From the NCBI RefSeq assembly GCF_024582835.1, contig NZ_CP102096.1, positions 558,001-622,000 of the forward strand: a DNA stretch of 64,000 bases, written 5' to 3'. The position numbers and the translations under genes were made by a program. Positions 49,483 through 58,797 of this stretch are shown here, piece after piece. Position 1 is the first letter of the stretch. The number at the start of each line of letters is the position of its first letter. The notes under the pieces are model-generated. The model did no database searches and was not told the origin of the DNA. It saw only the letters and a list, made by a program, of their open reading frames with translations. The DNA is from Vibrio japonicus. Its GTDB lineage: Bacteria; Pseudomonadota; Gammaproteobacteria; Enterobacterales; Vibrionaceae.

Positions 49483-52400
49483 ATGCCAAAACGTACTGAC
49501 ATTCAAAGTATTCTAATTCTTGGTGCTGGTCCGATTGTTATCGGTCAGGCATGTGAGTTTGACTACTCTGGCGCACAAGCGTGTAAAGCTCTTCGTGAAG
49601 AAGGCTACCGAGTTATCCTAGTTAACTCTAACCCTGCGACCATCATGACTGACCCAGAGATGGCAGATGCGACATACATCGAGCCAATCCAGTGGGAAGT
49701 AGTACGCAAGATCATCGAGAAAGAACGCCCAGACGCGGTACTGCCAACTATGGGTGGTCAGACTGCGCTTAACTGTGCGCTAGAGCTAGAGAAGCACGGC
49801 GTTCTTGAAGAGTTCGGCGTAGAGATGATTGGTGCAACGGCTGACGCGATCGATAAAGCAGAAGACCGTTCTCGCTTTGATAAAGCGATGAAGTCTATCG
49901 GCCTTGAGTGTCCTCGTGCTGATACCGCGAAGACGATGGAAGAAGCTTACAAAGTTTTAGATATGGTTGGCTTCCCTTGTATCATCCGTCCATCGTTCAC
50001 CATGGGTGGTACGGGCGGCGGTATCGCATACAACAAAGAAGAGTTCGAAGAAATCTGTCGTCGTGGTCTGGATTTATCTCCGACCAACGAACTGCTTATC
50101 GATGAATCGCTAATCGGTTGGAAAGAGTACGAAATGGAAGTGGTTCGCGACAAAGCGGACAACTGTATTATCGTATGTTCAATCGAAAACTTTGACCCAA
50201 TGGGCATCCACACGGGTGACTCCATCACGGTTGCACCAGCTCAAACACTGACTGATAAAGAATACCAGCTAATGCGTAATGCATCGCTAGCGGTTCTACG
50301 TGAAATCGGTGTTGAGACAGGTGGTTCAAACGTACAGTTTGGTATCAACCCGAAAGATGGCCGCATGGTTATCATCGAGATGAACCCACGTGTATCTCGT
50401 TCTTCTGCTCTAGCATCAAAAGCAACAGGTTTCCCAATCGCGAAGATTGCAGCGAAACTGGCAGTTGGCTTTACTCTGGATGAGCTACAAAATGACATCA
50501 CAGGTGGCGCAACTCCAGCATCATTCGAACCGACTATCGACTACGTAGTGACTAAGATTCCTCGTTTTAACTTCGAGAAATTCGCGGGCGCAAACGACCG
50601 TCTGACAACACAGATGAAGTCGGTAGGTGAGGTGATGGCGATTGGTCGTAACCAGCAAGAATCTCTTCACAAAGCACTGCGTGGCCTAGAAGTTGGCGCA
50701 ACTGGCTTTGATGAAATGGTTGACCTAGAAGCACCAGATGCACTCACTACGATTCGCCATGAGCTAAAAGAAGCGGGCGCAGAGCGTATTTGGTATATCG
50801 CAGATGCATTCCGTGCGGGTATGTCAGTAGATGGCGTATTCAACCTGACAAACATCGACCGTTGGTTCCTAGTTCAAATCGAAGAGCTAGTGAAACTGGA
50901 AGAGCAAGTAAAAGCGGGTGGTTTCGCTGGTCTAACGCAAGACGTTCTTCGTCAAATGAAACGTAAAGGTTTCTCTGATGCTCGTCTATCTAAGCTACTG
51001 GGTGTAGCAGAAAGCGAAATTCGTCGTATGCGTGACCAATACGATATCCACCCAGTATACAAGCGTGTCGATACGTGTGCGGCTGAGTTCTCTTCAGACA
51101 CGGCTTACATGTACTCATCTTACGATGACGAATGTGAAGCGCAGCCTACTGACAAAGACAAGATCATGGTACTAGGCGGTGGTCCAAACCGTATCGGCCA
51201 AGGTATCGAATTCGACTACTGTTGTGTACACGCGTCACTAGCGCTACGCGAAGACGGTTACGAAACCATCATGGTGAACTGTAACCCAGAAACAGTATCA
51301 ACAGACTACGATACGTCTGACCGTCTGTACTTCGAACCAGTAACGCTAGAAGACGTACTGTCTATCGCTCGCGTTGAAAAGCCAAAAGGTGTGATTGTTC
51401 AGTACGGTGGTCAAACGCCACTTAAACTGGCTCGCGCACTAGAAGCAGCAGGCGTACCAATCATTGGTACTAGCCCAGATGCTATCGACCGCGCTGAAGA
51501 CCGTGAACGTTTCCAAGCAGCGGTTGAGCGCCTTGGTCTTCTTCAACCACAAAACGCTACTGTAACAACGATGGAGCAAGCGGTTGAGAAGTCGAAAGAC
51601 ATCGGTTTCCCTCTGGTTGTTCGTCCATCATACGTACTTGGTGGCCGTGCGATGGAAATCGTATACGACGAGCAAGACTTACGTCGCTACTTCAACGAAG
51701 CAGTAAGCGTATCAAACGAGTCTCCAGTTCTACTAGACCGTTTCCTAGATGATGCAACTGAAGTGGATATCGATGCTATCTGTGACGGTGAGCGCGTGGT
51801 TATCGGCGGTATCATGGAGCACATCGAGCAAGCGGGCGTTCACTCTGGTGACTCAGCATGTTCACTTCCTGCTTACACGCTAAGTCAGGAAATCCAGGAC
51901 AAGATGCGTGAGCAAGTTGAGAAGCTAGCCTTCGAACTTGGTGTACGCGGTCTGATGAATACTCAGTTTGCTGTGAAAGATAACGAAGTGTACCTAATCG
52001 AAGTTAACCCTCGAGCTGCTCGTACTGTACCGTTTGTTTCGAAAGCGACAGGTGCACCGCTAGCGAAAATCGCTGCACGTGTTATGGCAGGTCAATCTCT
52101 GGAATCACAAGGTTTCACGAAAGAGATTATTCCTCCTTACTACTCAGTGAAAGAAGTGGTTCTTCCATTCAACAAATTCCCTGGTGTTGACCCACTATTG
52201 GGCCCAGAAATGCGCTCAACAGGTGAAGTGATGGGTGTTGGTACGACGTTTGCTGAAGCATACGCGAAAGCGGAACTTGGCTGTGGTGCGGTTTACCCTG
52301 AAGGTGGTCGTGCGCTACTGTCGGTTCGTGAAGGTGACAAAGAGCGTGTGGTTGACCTAGCGTCTAAGCTAGTGAAACTAGGCTACCAATTGGATGCAAC

Positions 52401-52713
52401 ACACGGCACAGCAGTGATTCTAGGTGAAGCGGGTATTAACCCTCGTCTTGTGAACAAAGTACATGAAGGTCGTCCGCACATTCTTGACCGTATCAAGAAC
52501 AACGAATACACCTATATCGTTAACACGGCAGAAGGTCGTCAAGCTATTGAAGACTCGAAAGTTCTACGCCGTGGTGCATTGGCTGAGAAAGTGAACTACA
52601 CCACAACGTTGAACGCAGCGTTTGCAACGTGTATGTCTCACGCAGCAGATGCAAAAGCGTCAGTGACTTCTGTTCAAGAGTTGCACGCGAAAGTGAAAGC
52701 AAGCTTAGCGTAA
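49483..52713 (+). CDS. carB: Carbamoyl-phosphate synthase large subunit CarB
   Basis: Synthetase subunit with two homologous ATP-grasp halves. The first half begins [21 protein letters not shown] and the second (near residue 560) [21 protein letters not shown]; each contains an EVNPR- or EMNPR-type metal site ([25 protein letters not shown]). The C-terminal allosteric domain begins near 935. The length is 1076 residues. Codon use is strongly biased. It follows carA by 16 bases. Confidence 0.98.
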   Translation: MPKRTDIQSILILGAGPIVIGQACEFDYSGAQACKALREEGYRVILVNSNPATIMTDPEMADATYIEPIQWEVVRKIIEKERPDAVLPTMGGQTALNCALELEKHGVLEEFGVEMIGATADAIDKAEDRSRFDKAMKSIGLECPRADTAKTMEEAYKVLDMVGFPCIIRPSFTMGGTGGGIAYNKEEFEEICRRGLDLSPTNELLIDESLIGWKEYEMEVVRDKADNCIIVCSIENFDPMGIHTGDSITVAPAQTLTDKEYQLMRNASLAVLREIGVETGGSNVQFGINPKDGRMVIIEMNPRVSRSSALASKATGFPIAKIAAKLAVGFTLDELQNDITGGATPASFEPTIDYVVTKIPRFNFEKFAGANDRLTTQMKSVGEVMAIGRNQQESLHKALRGLEVGATGFDEMVDLEAPDALTTIRHELKEAGAERIWYIADAFRAGMSVDGVFNLTNIDRWFLVQIEELVKLEEQVKAGGFAGLTQDVLRQMKRKGFSDARLSKLLGVAESEIRRMRDQYDIHPVYKRVDTCAAEFSSDTAYMYSSYDDECEAQPTDKDKIMVLGGGPNRIGQGIEFDYCCVHASLALREDGYETIMVNCNPETVSTDYDTSDRLYFEPVTLEDVLSIARVEKPKGVIVQYGGQTPLKLARALEAAGVPIIGTSPDAIDRAEDRERFQAAVERLGLLQPQNATVTTMEQAVEKSKDIGFPLVVRPSYVLGGRAMEIVYDEQDLRRYFNEAVSVSNESPVLLDRFLDDATEVDIDAICDGERVVIGGIMEHIEQAGVHSGDSACSLPAYTLSQEIQDKMREQVEKLAFELGVRGLMNTQFAVKDNEVYLIEVNPRAARTVPFVSKATGAPLAKIAARVMAGQSLESQGFTKEIIPPYYSVKEVVLPFNKFPGVDPLLGPEMRSTGEVMGVGTTFAEAYAKAELGCGAVYPEGGRALLSVREGDKERVVDLASKLVKLGYQLDATHGTAVILGEAGINPRLVNKVHEGRPHILDRIKNNEYTYIVNTAEGRQAIEDSKVLRRGALAEKVNYTTTLNAAFATCMSHAADAKASVTSVQELHAKVKASLA

Positions 52714-52758
52714 CGAATAACAAATCGGTAAACCTCAGGTTTACCTGACAACCTCATT

Positions 52759-52785
52759 GCCCGCTCTCTTGAGCGGGCTTTTTTT
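52759..52785 (+). terminator. Terminator of carAB
   Basis: Stem GCCCGCTC / GAGCGGGC with TCTT loop and seven Ts. A second hairpin, GGTAAACCT / AGGTTTACC, lies just before it at about 52727-52745. Confidence 0.92.
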
Positions 52786-52920
52786 GTCTATGTAGTGGGT
52801 TTACTCAATTACAAATTAATCGTTGAATTTTAGGAATGGGTTCTAATCTAAGCTTTCGTTAACTTAATTACGTGCCTGATGGTAACGTATTGAAATTCAG
52901 TATTAGATGTTTGAAATGCC

Positions 52921-53700
52921 ATGGAACTATCTTTAGAGCTTCTTAGTCTACTTTTTGTTGTTGCGTCCATTGCTGGGTTTATTGACGCCATGGCGGGAGG
53001 CGGAGGCTTATTGACATTACCTGCTTTGTTGGCTGCTGGGGTTTCACCCACTCAAGCGCTGGCGACTAACAAGCTGCAAAGCTCATTCGGCAGTTTTTCT
53101 GCCAGTTGGTACTTTATCCGAAACGGTATCGTCAGCCTGAAAGAGATGCGTTTAGCGATTGCTTGTACATTCGTTGGCTCTGCGGTTGGTGCAGAAGCGG
53201 TGCAGTACATTGACGCGGGAATTCTCACTAGTTTGATCCCTATCTTGCTGATCGCCATTTCTGTGTATTTTTTGTTGATGCCAAAAACGACCCAAACAGA
53301 AGGCAAAGCAAAAATGTCTGAAGCACTGTTTGCTTTCTCTGTGGGTGGCGGCGTTGGTTTTTACGATGGTTTCTTTGGCCCGGGGACTGGCTCAATTTTT
53401 ACAGTCTGTTTTGTTGCGCTTGGTCATTTTGGTTTGGTTGAAGCGACCGCACGTACTAAGGTACTCAACTTTACCTCCAATATTGCCGCGCTGCTGTTCT
53501 TCGTGCTGGCAGGATTACCGATTTGGGAGCTGGGTTTAGTGATGGCGGTTGGTGGTTTTATTGGCGCGAGACTGGGCGCTAAAGTGGTTGTGACCAAAGG
53601 ACAGAAGTGGATTCGCCCTTTGGTGATCACCATGTCTATGCTAATGGCTCTGAAGCTACTTTGGGAACAGCATCAACAATGGATTCTATCAATGTTTTGA
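52921..53700 (+). CDS. yfcA: TSUP (TauE/SafE) family transporter YfcA
   Basis: Inner-membrane protein of 259 residues with about eight membrane helices. The repeated motifs AGFIDAMAGGGGLLTLPALLAAG and VGFYDGFFGPGTGSIF, plus LATNKLQSSFGSFSAS, identify the TSUP family and closely follow E. coli YfcA. Substrate unknown; relatives move sulfur-containing or organic anions. The 3' end overlaps the antisense LysR gene by 65 bases. Confidence 0.88.
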   Translation: MELSLELLSLLFVVASIAGFIDAMAGGGGLLTLPALLAAGVSPTQALATNKLQSSFGSFSASWYFIRNGIVSLKEMRLAIACTFVGSAVGAEAVQYIDAGILTSLIPILLIAISVYFLLMPKTTQTEGKAKMSEALFAFSVGGGVGFYDGFFGPGTGSIFTVCFVALGHFGLVEATARTKVLNFTSNIAALLFFVLAGLPIWELGLVMAVGGFIGARLGAKVVVTKGQKWIRPLVITMSMLMALKLLWEQHQQWILSMF

Positions 53701-54496
53701 TACGCCCATTTCGATAACTTGATGGCCTCAAACAAATATGAATCGGTCGACAAAGCGGTTTTATCTGTTCAAAGTGATGACAATATTTTGCATCGATTTT
53801 GAGCGTCTTACTCACCGAAAGTGGCACCAGAGCAGGAGCAATCCCAGATAGCGCGAGTTGTGCAGCAGCAGCGTAAGAATCCATTTCCATTATCGGTTGC
53901 ATGTTGAGTTTGTTTAAAATAGCAAGCTGATATGTGTTGGCTGGATTGTTGAGATCGTTGGTAATAATCGTTTTAGGTAGCTGTTCAAGTTTTTCAGAAT
54001 AGACGATAGAAAAGGGTTCATCGAGGAGATGAAAGGTCATTAGGCTATGGTGTTTGGGTAAGTGGCCGGCACAAACCCCTAAATGCGCTTTCCCGGACTG
54101 AACATGCTCGACGATTCGGGGTGTATGATTGGTCGTAATAGACAGAAAAGGCTCGTGTTTATACCAGTCTCCTAAAATAGTCGAGAGATAACCCGCGACC
54201 AGCGTTTCTGAGCAATCGAGCTTGATAATGCTATTTTCTACCACCGTCTGTTGTTCATAGATTAATCCGAGAAGCTCATTAAACGTAGGATTTAGACTCT
54301 CGATGAGAGTGAGCGCATCTGGCGTGAGTTGAACATTTCTGCCTTGTGGAACAACCAGTTTCTTGCCCAATTTCTTTTCTAAATTGGCGATACGTTTACT
54401 GACAGCAGATTGGCTGATGTAAAGCAGACTGCCAGTACGGCTCATGGTTTTTGCTTTGCTTAATACCAATAAGGTCTCAATGCCTTCCAATAGCAT
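53636..54496 (-). CDS. LysR family transcriptional regulator
   Basis: 286 residues with an N-terminal winged helix-turn-helix (LLVLSKAKTMSRTGSLLYISQSAVSKRIANLEKKLGKKL, about 8-47) and a LysR substrate-binding domain (SIIKLDCSETLVAGYLSTIL onward). I do not recognise the regulon. Its end runs 65 bases into yfcA on the opposite strand, so yfcA is a reasonable candidate target; that is inference from position only. Codon use is less biased than in its neighbours. Confidence 0.88.
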   Translation of the reverse strand: MLLEGIETLLVLSKAKTMSRTGSLLYISQSAVSKRIANLEKKLGKKLVVPQGRNVQLTPDALTLIESLNPTFNELLGLIYEQQTVVENSIIKLDCSETLVAGYLSTILGDWYKHEPFLSITTNHTPRIVEHVQSGKAHLGVCAGHLPKHHSLMTFHLLDEPFSIVYSEKLEQLPKTIITNDLNNPANTYQLAILNKLNMQPIMEMDSYAAAAQLALSGIAPALVPLSVSKTLKIDAKYCHHFEQIKPLCRPIHICLRPSSYRNGRIKTLIESIVDAVPKVASEPLA

Positions 54497-54587
54497 AATG
54501 AACCAATGAATATGAGGAATAGATGATTCAATTTAACGGATTTATTGTTGTTATGCACCAAAGCGATTAGAAAGATCTAACAAGATA

Positions 54588-54626
54588 CAAAAAAAGCGGC
54601 GTTCTAGCTCTGAGAGTGCCGCTTTT
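54588..54626 (-). terminator. Terminator of grcA
   Basis: Stem AAAAGCGGC / GCCGCTTTT with a longer loop; on the minus strand it ends in a run of seven Ts. Confidence 0.85.
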
Positions 54627-54645
54627 GTTAGAATGAGTTTTAAGT

Positions 54646-55023
54646 TTATAGAGACTCAGTAAAAGTACGAGCGATTACGTCGCGTTGCTGCTCTGGAGTG
54701 AGTGAGTTAAAACGAACAGCATAACCTGAAACACGAATGGTGAGCTGTGGGTATTTTTCAGGGTTTGCTACGGCATCTTCAAGAGTTTCGCGCTTTAATA
54801 CGTTCACGTTTAAGTGTTGGCCACCTTCGATACGTGGTGCAGTTTCGATAGCCACTTCACGGCTTTCATATTCGCCAAGTTCATCAATTGTGATAACTTG
54901 GTCTGTTTCATAGCCAGCAGTTGCCGCAATGCAGCGCGCTTCATTCTTTTCGCTATCTAGTAGCCAAATTGAGTTTTGTAGCTGGTCGTTTGCTGCTTTA
55001 GTAATTTGAATGCCTTGGATCAT
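54646..55023 (-). CDS. grcA: Autonomous glycyl radical cofactor GrcA (YfiD)
   Basis: Spare-part protein that restores pyruvate formate-lyase after oxygen cleaves its glycyl radical site. The C-terminal radical motif RVSGYAVRF puts the radical on Gly100, and the end [16 protein letters not shown] is standard. The length is 125 residues, close to E. coli YfiD. It is controlled by a well-placed FNR box upstream, which fits anaerobic induction. Confidence 0.96.
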   Translation of the reverse strand: MIQGIQITKAANDQLQNSIWLLDSEKNEARCIAATAGYETDQVITIDELGEYESREVAIETAPRIEGGQHLNVNVLKRETLEDAVANPEKYPQLTIRVSGYAVRFNSLTPEQQRDVIARTFTESL

Positions 55024-55090
55024 TACTGTCTCCTAGTCCATAGCTGTGGCGTTGTTGGTGTTAACTTTCGAAATTTGTTGAGTTGTTTAC

Positions 55091-55132
55091 TGTATATCCA
55101 ATAACCACTTTTATTTTATTGATTTAAGTCAA
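55091..55132 (-). promoter_or_regulatory. FNR-activated class II promoter of grcA
   Basis: TTGATTTAAGTCAA (55119-55132) matches TTGAT-4-ATCAA in nine of ten positions. On the minus strand TATACA (55096-55091) is a good -10; a start near 55084 puts the FNR box centre at -41.5, the class II position. Confidence 0.8.
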
Positions 55133-55139
55133 TTAACCA

Positions 55140-55345
55140 CAAAAAGACCCTATTTACCTGGTGGGTCATGTTTTATCGGCTCCTAAAAGTATTCAAAATA
55201 GTCTGCTTTTGTAGGGGTAAGAATTTATTTTAAATTGTAGTTTGTTGTAATTTTACAACGATAATAGTAGTTGTTCTTGGAGCCAGGGCAGATAACTAAC
55301 TGCCATTCGGCTCGTATGCTGAACGTGTAAAGTGATGAAGTGATA
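55140..55345 (+). promoter_or_regulatory. nfo upstream region with inverted repeat
   Basis: No gene seen. GTTGTAA-TT-TTACAAC (55244-55259) is a perfect 7-bp inverted repeat just before GATAAT (55260-55265), a possible -10, so the repeat would sit where a repressor or activator could act on nfo. Confidence 0.45.
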
Positions 55346-56230
55346 ATGTTAAAAAAGCCGTCTGGAAATAAATTTATTGGTGCTCATGTATCGGCAGCAG
55401 GTGGTGTCGACCAAGCACCTATACGGGCAAAAGAGATTGGTGCGAATGCGTTTGCTCTGTTTACGAAAAATCAGCGCCAATGGGCAGCCAAACCGTTAGA
55501 AGAGAAGACGATTCGAGCTTTTAAGGCTAATTGCCAAATGCTTGGTTATAAAAGTGAGCAAATCCTTCCTCATGACTCTTACCTGATAAATCTCGGTGCG
55601 CCGGAAGAGGAAAAACTCAATAAGTCCAGAGAAGCGTTTATTGATGAGATGAAACGATGCCAACAGCTTGGGTTGTCTCTATTGAATTTTCATCCTGGTA
55701 GCCACCTGAAGAAAATATCTGAGCAGGAATGCCTAAGTAAAATTGCCGAATCTATTAACCTTGCGCATCAAGCTGTGCCAGATGTTATTGCTGTGATTGA
55801 AAACACCGCTGGTCAGGGGACGAACTTAGGATGGAAGTTTGAGCACTTATCTGAAATTATCGAACAAGTTGAGGACAAGGGGCGCGTTGGAGTCTGTCTT
55901 GATACCTGCCATACCTTTGCGGCTGGCTATGACTTACGATCGCATGATGCATGTGACGCAACGTTTTCAGAGTTCGAACGGATAGTCGGAATGCACTATC
56001 TTAGAGCAATGCACATCAATGACTCAAAATCGATACTTGGCAGTAGAGTCGATAGGCACCATGCTTTAGGGAAGGGAGAGATTGGATGGGATTGCTTTGA
56101 ATATATCGCGAGAGACTCGCGCTTTGATGGTATCCCTTTAATCTTAGAGACAATTGAGCCTGAGATATGGAAAGATGAGATCGCGCAATTACGTCGTTTT
56201 CACCTTGAATCGTTAAAAGAAAGCGTTTAG
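55346..56230 (+). CDS. nfo: Endonuclease IV (Nfo)
   Basis: AP endonuclease and 3'-repair diesterase of base-excision repair. TIM-barrel metal-site motifs are seen: [61 protein letters not shown] and ILETIEP. The ATG at 55346 has GAAG upstream and gives 294 residues; a GTG two codons earlier (55340) is also in frame. Confidence 0.96.
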   Translation: MLKKPSGNKFIGAHVSAAGGVDQAPIRAKEIGANAFALFTKNQRQWAAKPLEEKTIRAFKANCQMLGYKSEQILPHDSYLINLGAPEEEKLNKSREAFIDEMKRCQQLGLSLLNFHPGSHLKKISEQECLSKIAESINLAHQAVPDVIAVIENTAGQGTNLGWKFEHLSEIIEQVEDKGRVGVCLDTCHTFAAGYDLRSHDACDATFSEFERIVGMHYLRAMHINDSKSILGSRVDRHHALGKGEIGWDCFEYIARDSRFDGIPLILETIEPEIWKDEIAQLRRFHLESLKESV

Positions 56231-56294
56231 TCACAAAAGTGGCATTCATCTTCCATATATTATGAGACAGGGCTAAAAAATAGAGGGTGCCACT

Positions 56295-56399
56295 ATGCGT
56301 TTTTCATCTCATTCTACTCCAGCGCGAGCAGTTCGTTTGCCAGTGCCTAATCGTCATGTCACAGGTCAAGGGCACCACAGAACACCGCAAAAACATTAG
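56295..56399 (+). CDS. Candidate 34-residue basic, His-rich small protein
   Basis: Short frame between nfo and ung with an excellent ribosome site: GAGGG (56283-56287) seven bases before ATG. The product is basic, with Arg, His and Pro (begins MRFSSHSTPARAVRLPVPN, ends PQKH), with no membrane segment. I know no family for it, and no terminator separates it from ung. Confidence 0.4.
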   Translation: MRFSSHSTPARAVRLPVPNRHVTGQGHHRTPQKH

Positions 56400-56495
56400 C
56401 ACGCATCATCTTTACGTATCTGAGCTTTGTTCCATTCTAAGTTTTTGCGACAATCCGATGACACAAACATTGCGTATTCGTAGAAGGAACAGAGC

Positions 56496-57182
56496 ATGGA
56501 CTCGTCACTGACTTGGCATGATGTTATTGGGGTTGAGAAACAACAAGAGTATTTTCAGCAAACACTTCGCTTTGTAGACTCAGAGCGAAAAGCTGGGAAA
56601 ACGATTTACCCGCCAGAAGAAGATGTCTTCAATGCGTTTCGCGCAACTGGATTTGGTGATGTTAAGGTGGTGATTTTAGGGCAAGACCCTTACCACGGGC
56701 CGAATCAAGCGCATGGTTTATGTTTTTCAGTGTTGCCGGGAGTGAAAACACCTCCATCATTGGTCAACATGTATAAGGAGCTTGTGCAAGATATTGAAGG
56801 TTTCAGCATTCCACACCACGGCTACTTACAGAGTTGGGCAGAGCAAGGGGTACTGTTGCTCAATACTGTGTTGACTGTCGAGCAGGGTAAGGCTCATTCT
56901 CATTCTAAAACTGGGTGGGAAACCTTTACCGATAAAGTGATTGAAGCAGTGAATCAGCATCAGTCGGGGGTTGTGTTTCTATTATGGGGCGCACACGCTC
57001 AAAAAAAAGGTCGTTTTATCGATCGCAGTAAGCATCATGTATTGATGGCTCCTCATCCATCGCCTTTGTCCGCTCATCGTGGTTTTTTTGGTTGTAAGCA
57101 CTTTTCGCAAGCGAATCAACTTTTATCAGAACAGGGGAAAATGCCCATTGATTGGTGCTTACCAATTGATGTCAGTAGATAA
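56496..57182 (+). CDS. ung: Uracil-DNA glycosylase
   Basis: Removes uracil from DNA. Motif 1 GQDPYHGP holds the catalytic Asp64, and motif [13 protein letters not shown] holds His187; both are at E. coli numbering. [10 protein letters not shown] is the uracil-binding region. The length is 228 residues. AAGGA precedes the ATG. With nfo just upstream, two base-excision repair enzymes sit together. Confidence 0.97.
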   Translation: MDSSLTWHDVIGVEKQQEYFQQTLRFVDSERKAGKTIYPPEEDVFNAFRATGFGDVKVVILGQDPYHGPNQAHGLCFSVLPGVKTPPSLVNMYKELVQDIEGFSIPHHGYLQSWAEQGVLLLNTVLTVEQGKAHSHSKTGWETFTDKVIEAVNQHQSGVVFLLWGAHAQKKGRFIDRSKHHVLMAPHPSPLSAHRGFFGCKHFSQANQLLSEQGKMPIDWCLPIDVSR

Positions 57183-57276
57183 AATTGTGTTGTTGTCTGA
57201 TTTTCGAACAGCGCCCGGGATAACATAGATATTCTCATATACACTTATAAAAGGTGGGCATATAAGGAGAGTCGCT

Positions 57277-57828
57277 ATGATGATAGAAAGGATAAGGCGT
57301 GAACATGGTTATATGGTTCGTTTGCTTGCAGTACTAAAGCAGAAGATCGTTTCACTTGAGCAAGAGGAGTCGATCAATTATTCATTACTTCGTGAAATAG
57401 TGACTTATCTTTCGGAGCACTCTGAGCGGGTACATCATCCTAAGGAAGATATACTCTATCGGTACTATCTTGATCATTTTGGTGCGCAACAGGAAATTAT
57501 TAACCTCGAAAATGAGCACAAAGGGTTGTCTGAAAAAACACATGCTTTCTTAGAGATGGTCGATATGATCCTCAACGATGCTGTTGTGCCCCAGGATATT
57601 TTTATTTCCCACCTTAAAGAGTTTGTCGAATCGCAAAAGAGCCACTTGGAGCTTGAGGAAAGAACGGTTTTACCTCTCATCGCAAAAGTATTTACGGTTA
57701 AGGACTGGCAGGCTGTCGAAGATCTTTGGAGCGAAAACGAAGACGATCCTGTCTTTGGTGAAACTATTGCTGAAAAATATCAACAATTGGCTCAGCGAGT
57801 CAGGCAAAACGAGCAAGAGTGTATCTAG
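57277..57828 (+). CDS. Hemerythrin HHE domain protein
   Basis: 183-residue helical protein with the HHE metal-ligand pattern: His near the start (RREHGYM), HSERVHHPKEDILYRY, NEHKGLSEK and QKSHLELEERTVLPL. Such domains bind a di-iron centre and sense or carry oxygen or nitric oxide; the exact role is not known. AAGGAG sits before the start; ATG at 57280 is an alternative. Confidence 0.9.
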   Translation: MMIERIRREHGYMVRLLAVLKQKIVSLEQEESINYSLLREIVTYLSEHSERVHHPKEDILYRYYLDHFGAQQEIINLENEHKGLSEKTHAFLEMVDMILNDAVVPQDIFISHLKEFVESQKSHLELEERTVLPLIAKVFTVKDWQAVEDLWSENEDDPVFGETIAEKYQQLAQRVRQNEQECI

Positions 57829-57882
57829 ATTTTTAGACTTTCTTATCCCGAACTGAGGTTGTTTAGTCAGTTTTATAGACGT

Positions 57883-57909
57883 AAAAAAAGAGGCTAATCG
57901 CCTCTTTTT
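57883..57909. terminator. Bidirectional terminator
   Basis: Stem AAAAAGAGGC / GCCTCTTTTT with a short loop, between the hemerythrin gene and the convergent DUF3545-type gene. Confidence 0.9.
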
Positions 57910-57910
57910 A

Positions 57911-58093
57911 TTAGAAATCTATGTTTTCAATGTCCTCAAACGCGATACCCATTTCTTTAAGCTCGCGCTGAAGTCTTTGCTTATCTTTAATTGCTTCTAT
58001 TTCACGCCACTTACGTTTCACTGGTTTTGAGCGCACACCGCGCGCTTTTGGGAATTCCATTTCCATAAAATCTTCAAAGTTTAAGCTGTCCAT
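57911..58093 (-). CDS. DUF3545-type small protein
   Basis: 60 residues, highly charged: acidic start (FEDFMEMEFPKA), a basic middle (VRSKPVKRKWREIEAIKDKQRLQREL) likely helical, and an acidic end. From memory this matches the small DUF3545 family of Vibrio and relatives; function unknown. GAGGTAGC before the ATG supports translation. Confidence 0.75.
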   Translation of the reverse strand: MDSLNFEDFMEMEFPKARGVRSKPVKRKWREIEAIKDKQRLQRELKEMGIAFEDIENIDF

Positions 58094-58797
58094 AAGCTAC
58101 CTCTTTTAATTATTACGCTTTGAAGGGGTATTACTTAAATACCATTCTCAATGCAGCGTAACCTTGATTCGTTTCTCATTTGTTACGATTTCATTAAGTT
58201 TTTCTTGAAATCTAATGGTGTCCTCACATTATTTTTTAGTTTATGTGCCTGTTTTTTGCGCAAACGTTTAGACGATAACGATTAAATTGTCGAAAATTGA
58301 TTGTTAATCGACTGTTTATAGACTCATCATTTCGCTTGGTTATGCAATGAGTTGTTTCGTGAGCCGTTGGGTTGCTACTCTGAGGAGGTTTTGGTTTTGT
58401 GAAACATGCCTTCTAAGCCTTGATAAACAAGGCACTCATTCAATTTTTAACGGGTCGTCTTTTTGATTGGTGTATAACTCGGCATTGTTGTTTATATTTA
58501 GTGCGATTGTTCTTTTGTTGTGGTGTATTTGTTCGTTTTTGTGTTAATTGATGGTGATTTTATAGTAAAAAACAGCTCATAAATGAGCGCTGTTTCATAT
58601 TGATTTTTATTTTCCTTCGCTGCATTATCCGCCCGTCAAAAATCAGCTGGTACGTAAAATGGAAGCATGAGGCGCGTTTTACATATCTTGGTTGCTCTAA
58701 AATTACACTATAAATAGCTAAGTACATTGACTCTTAGCTTGCAATCAAGTGGATGGCTTGGAAGCAGAGACCGGCGAAAACTCAATATGAGGCTCTT
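58094..58797. other. Long gene-free upstream region of AGCS symporter
   Basis: About 700 bases with no credible gene. Hairpins: GCCTTG / CAAGGC (58417-58433), a stem AACAGCTCAT / ATGAGC..TGTT with bulge (58570-58594), and AGCTAAG / CTTAGCT (58716-58739). TATAAA (58709-58714) is a possible -10. I checked for a glycine riboswitch and do not see its conserved core. Confidence 0.55.

Noticed and set aside
58753..58797. Glycine riboswitch before the amino-acid symporter
   Set aside because: The conserved aptamer core with its CCGAAGG-type stretch and CTCAGG is absent; the only likeness is a short purine-rich run.
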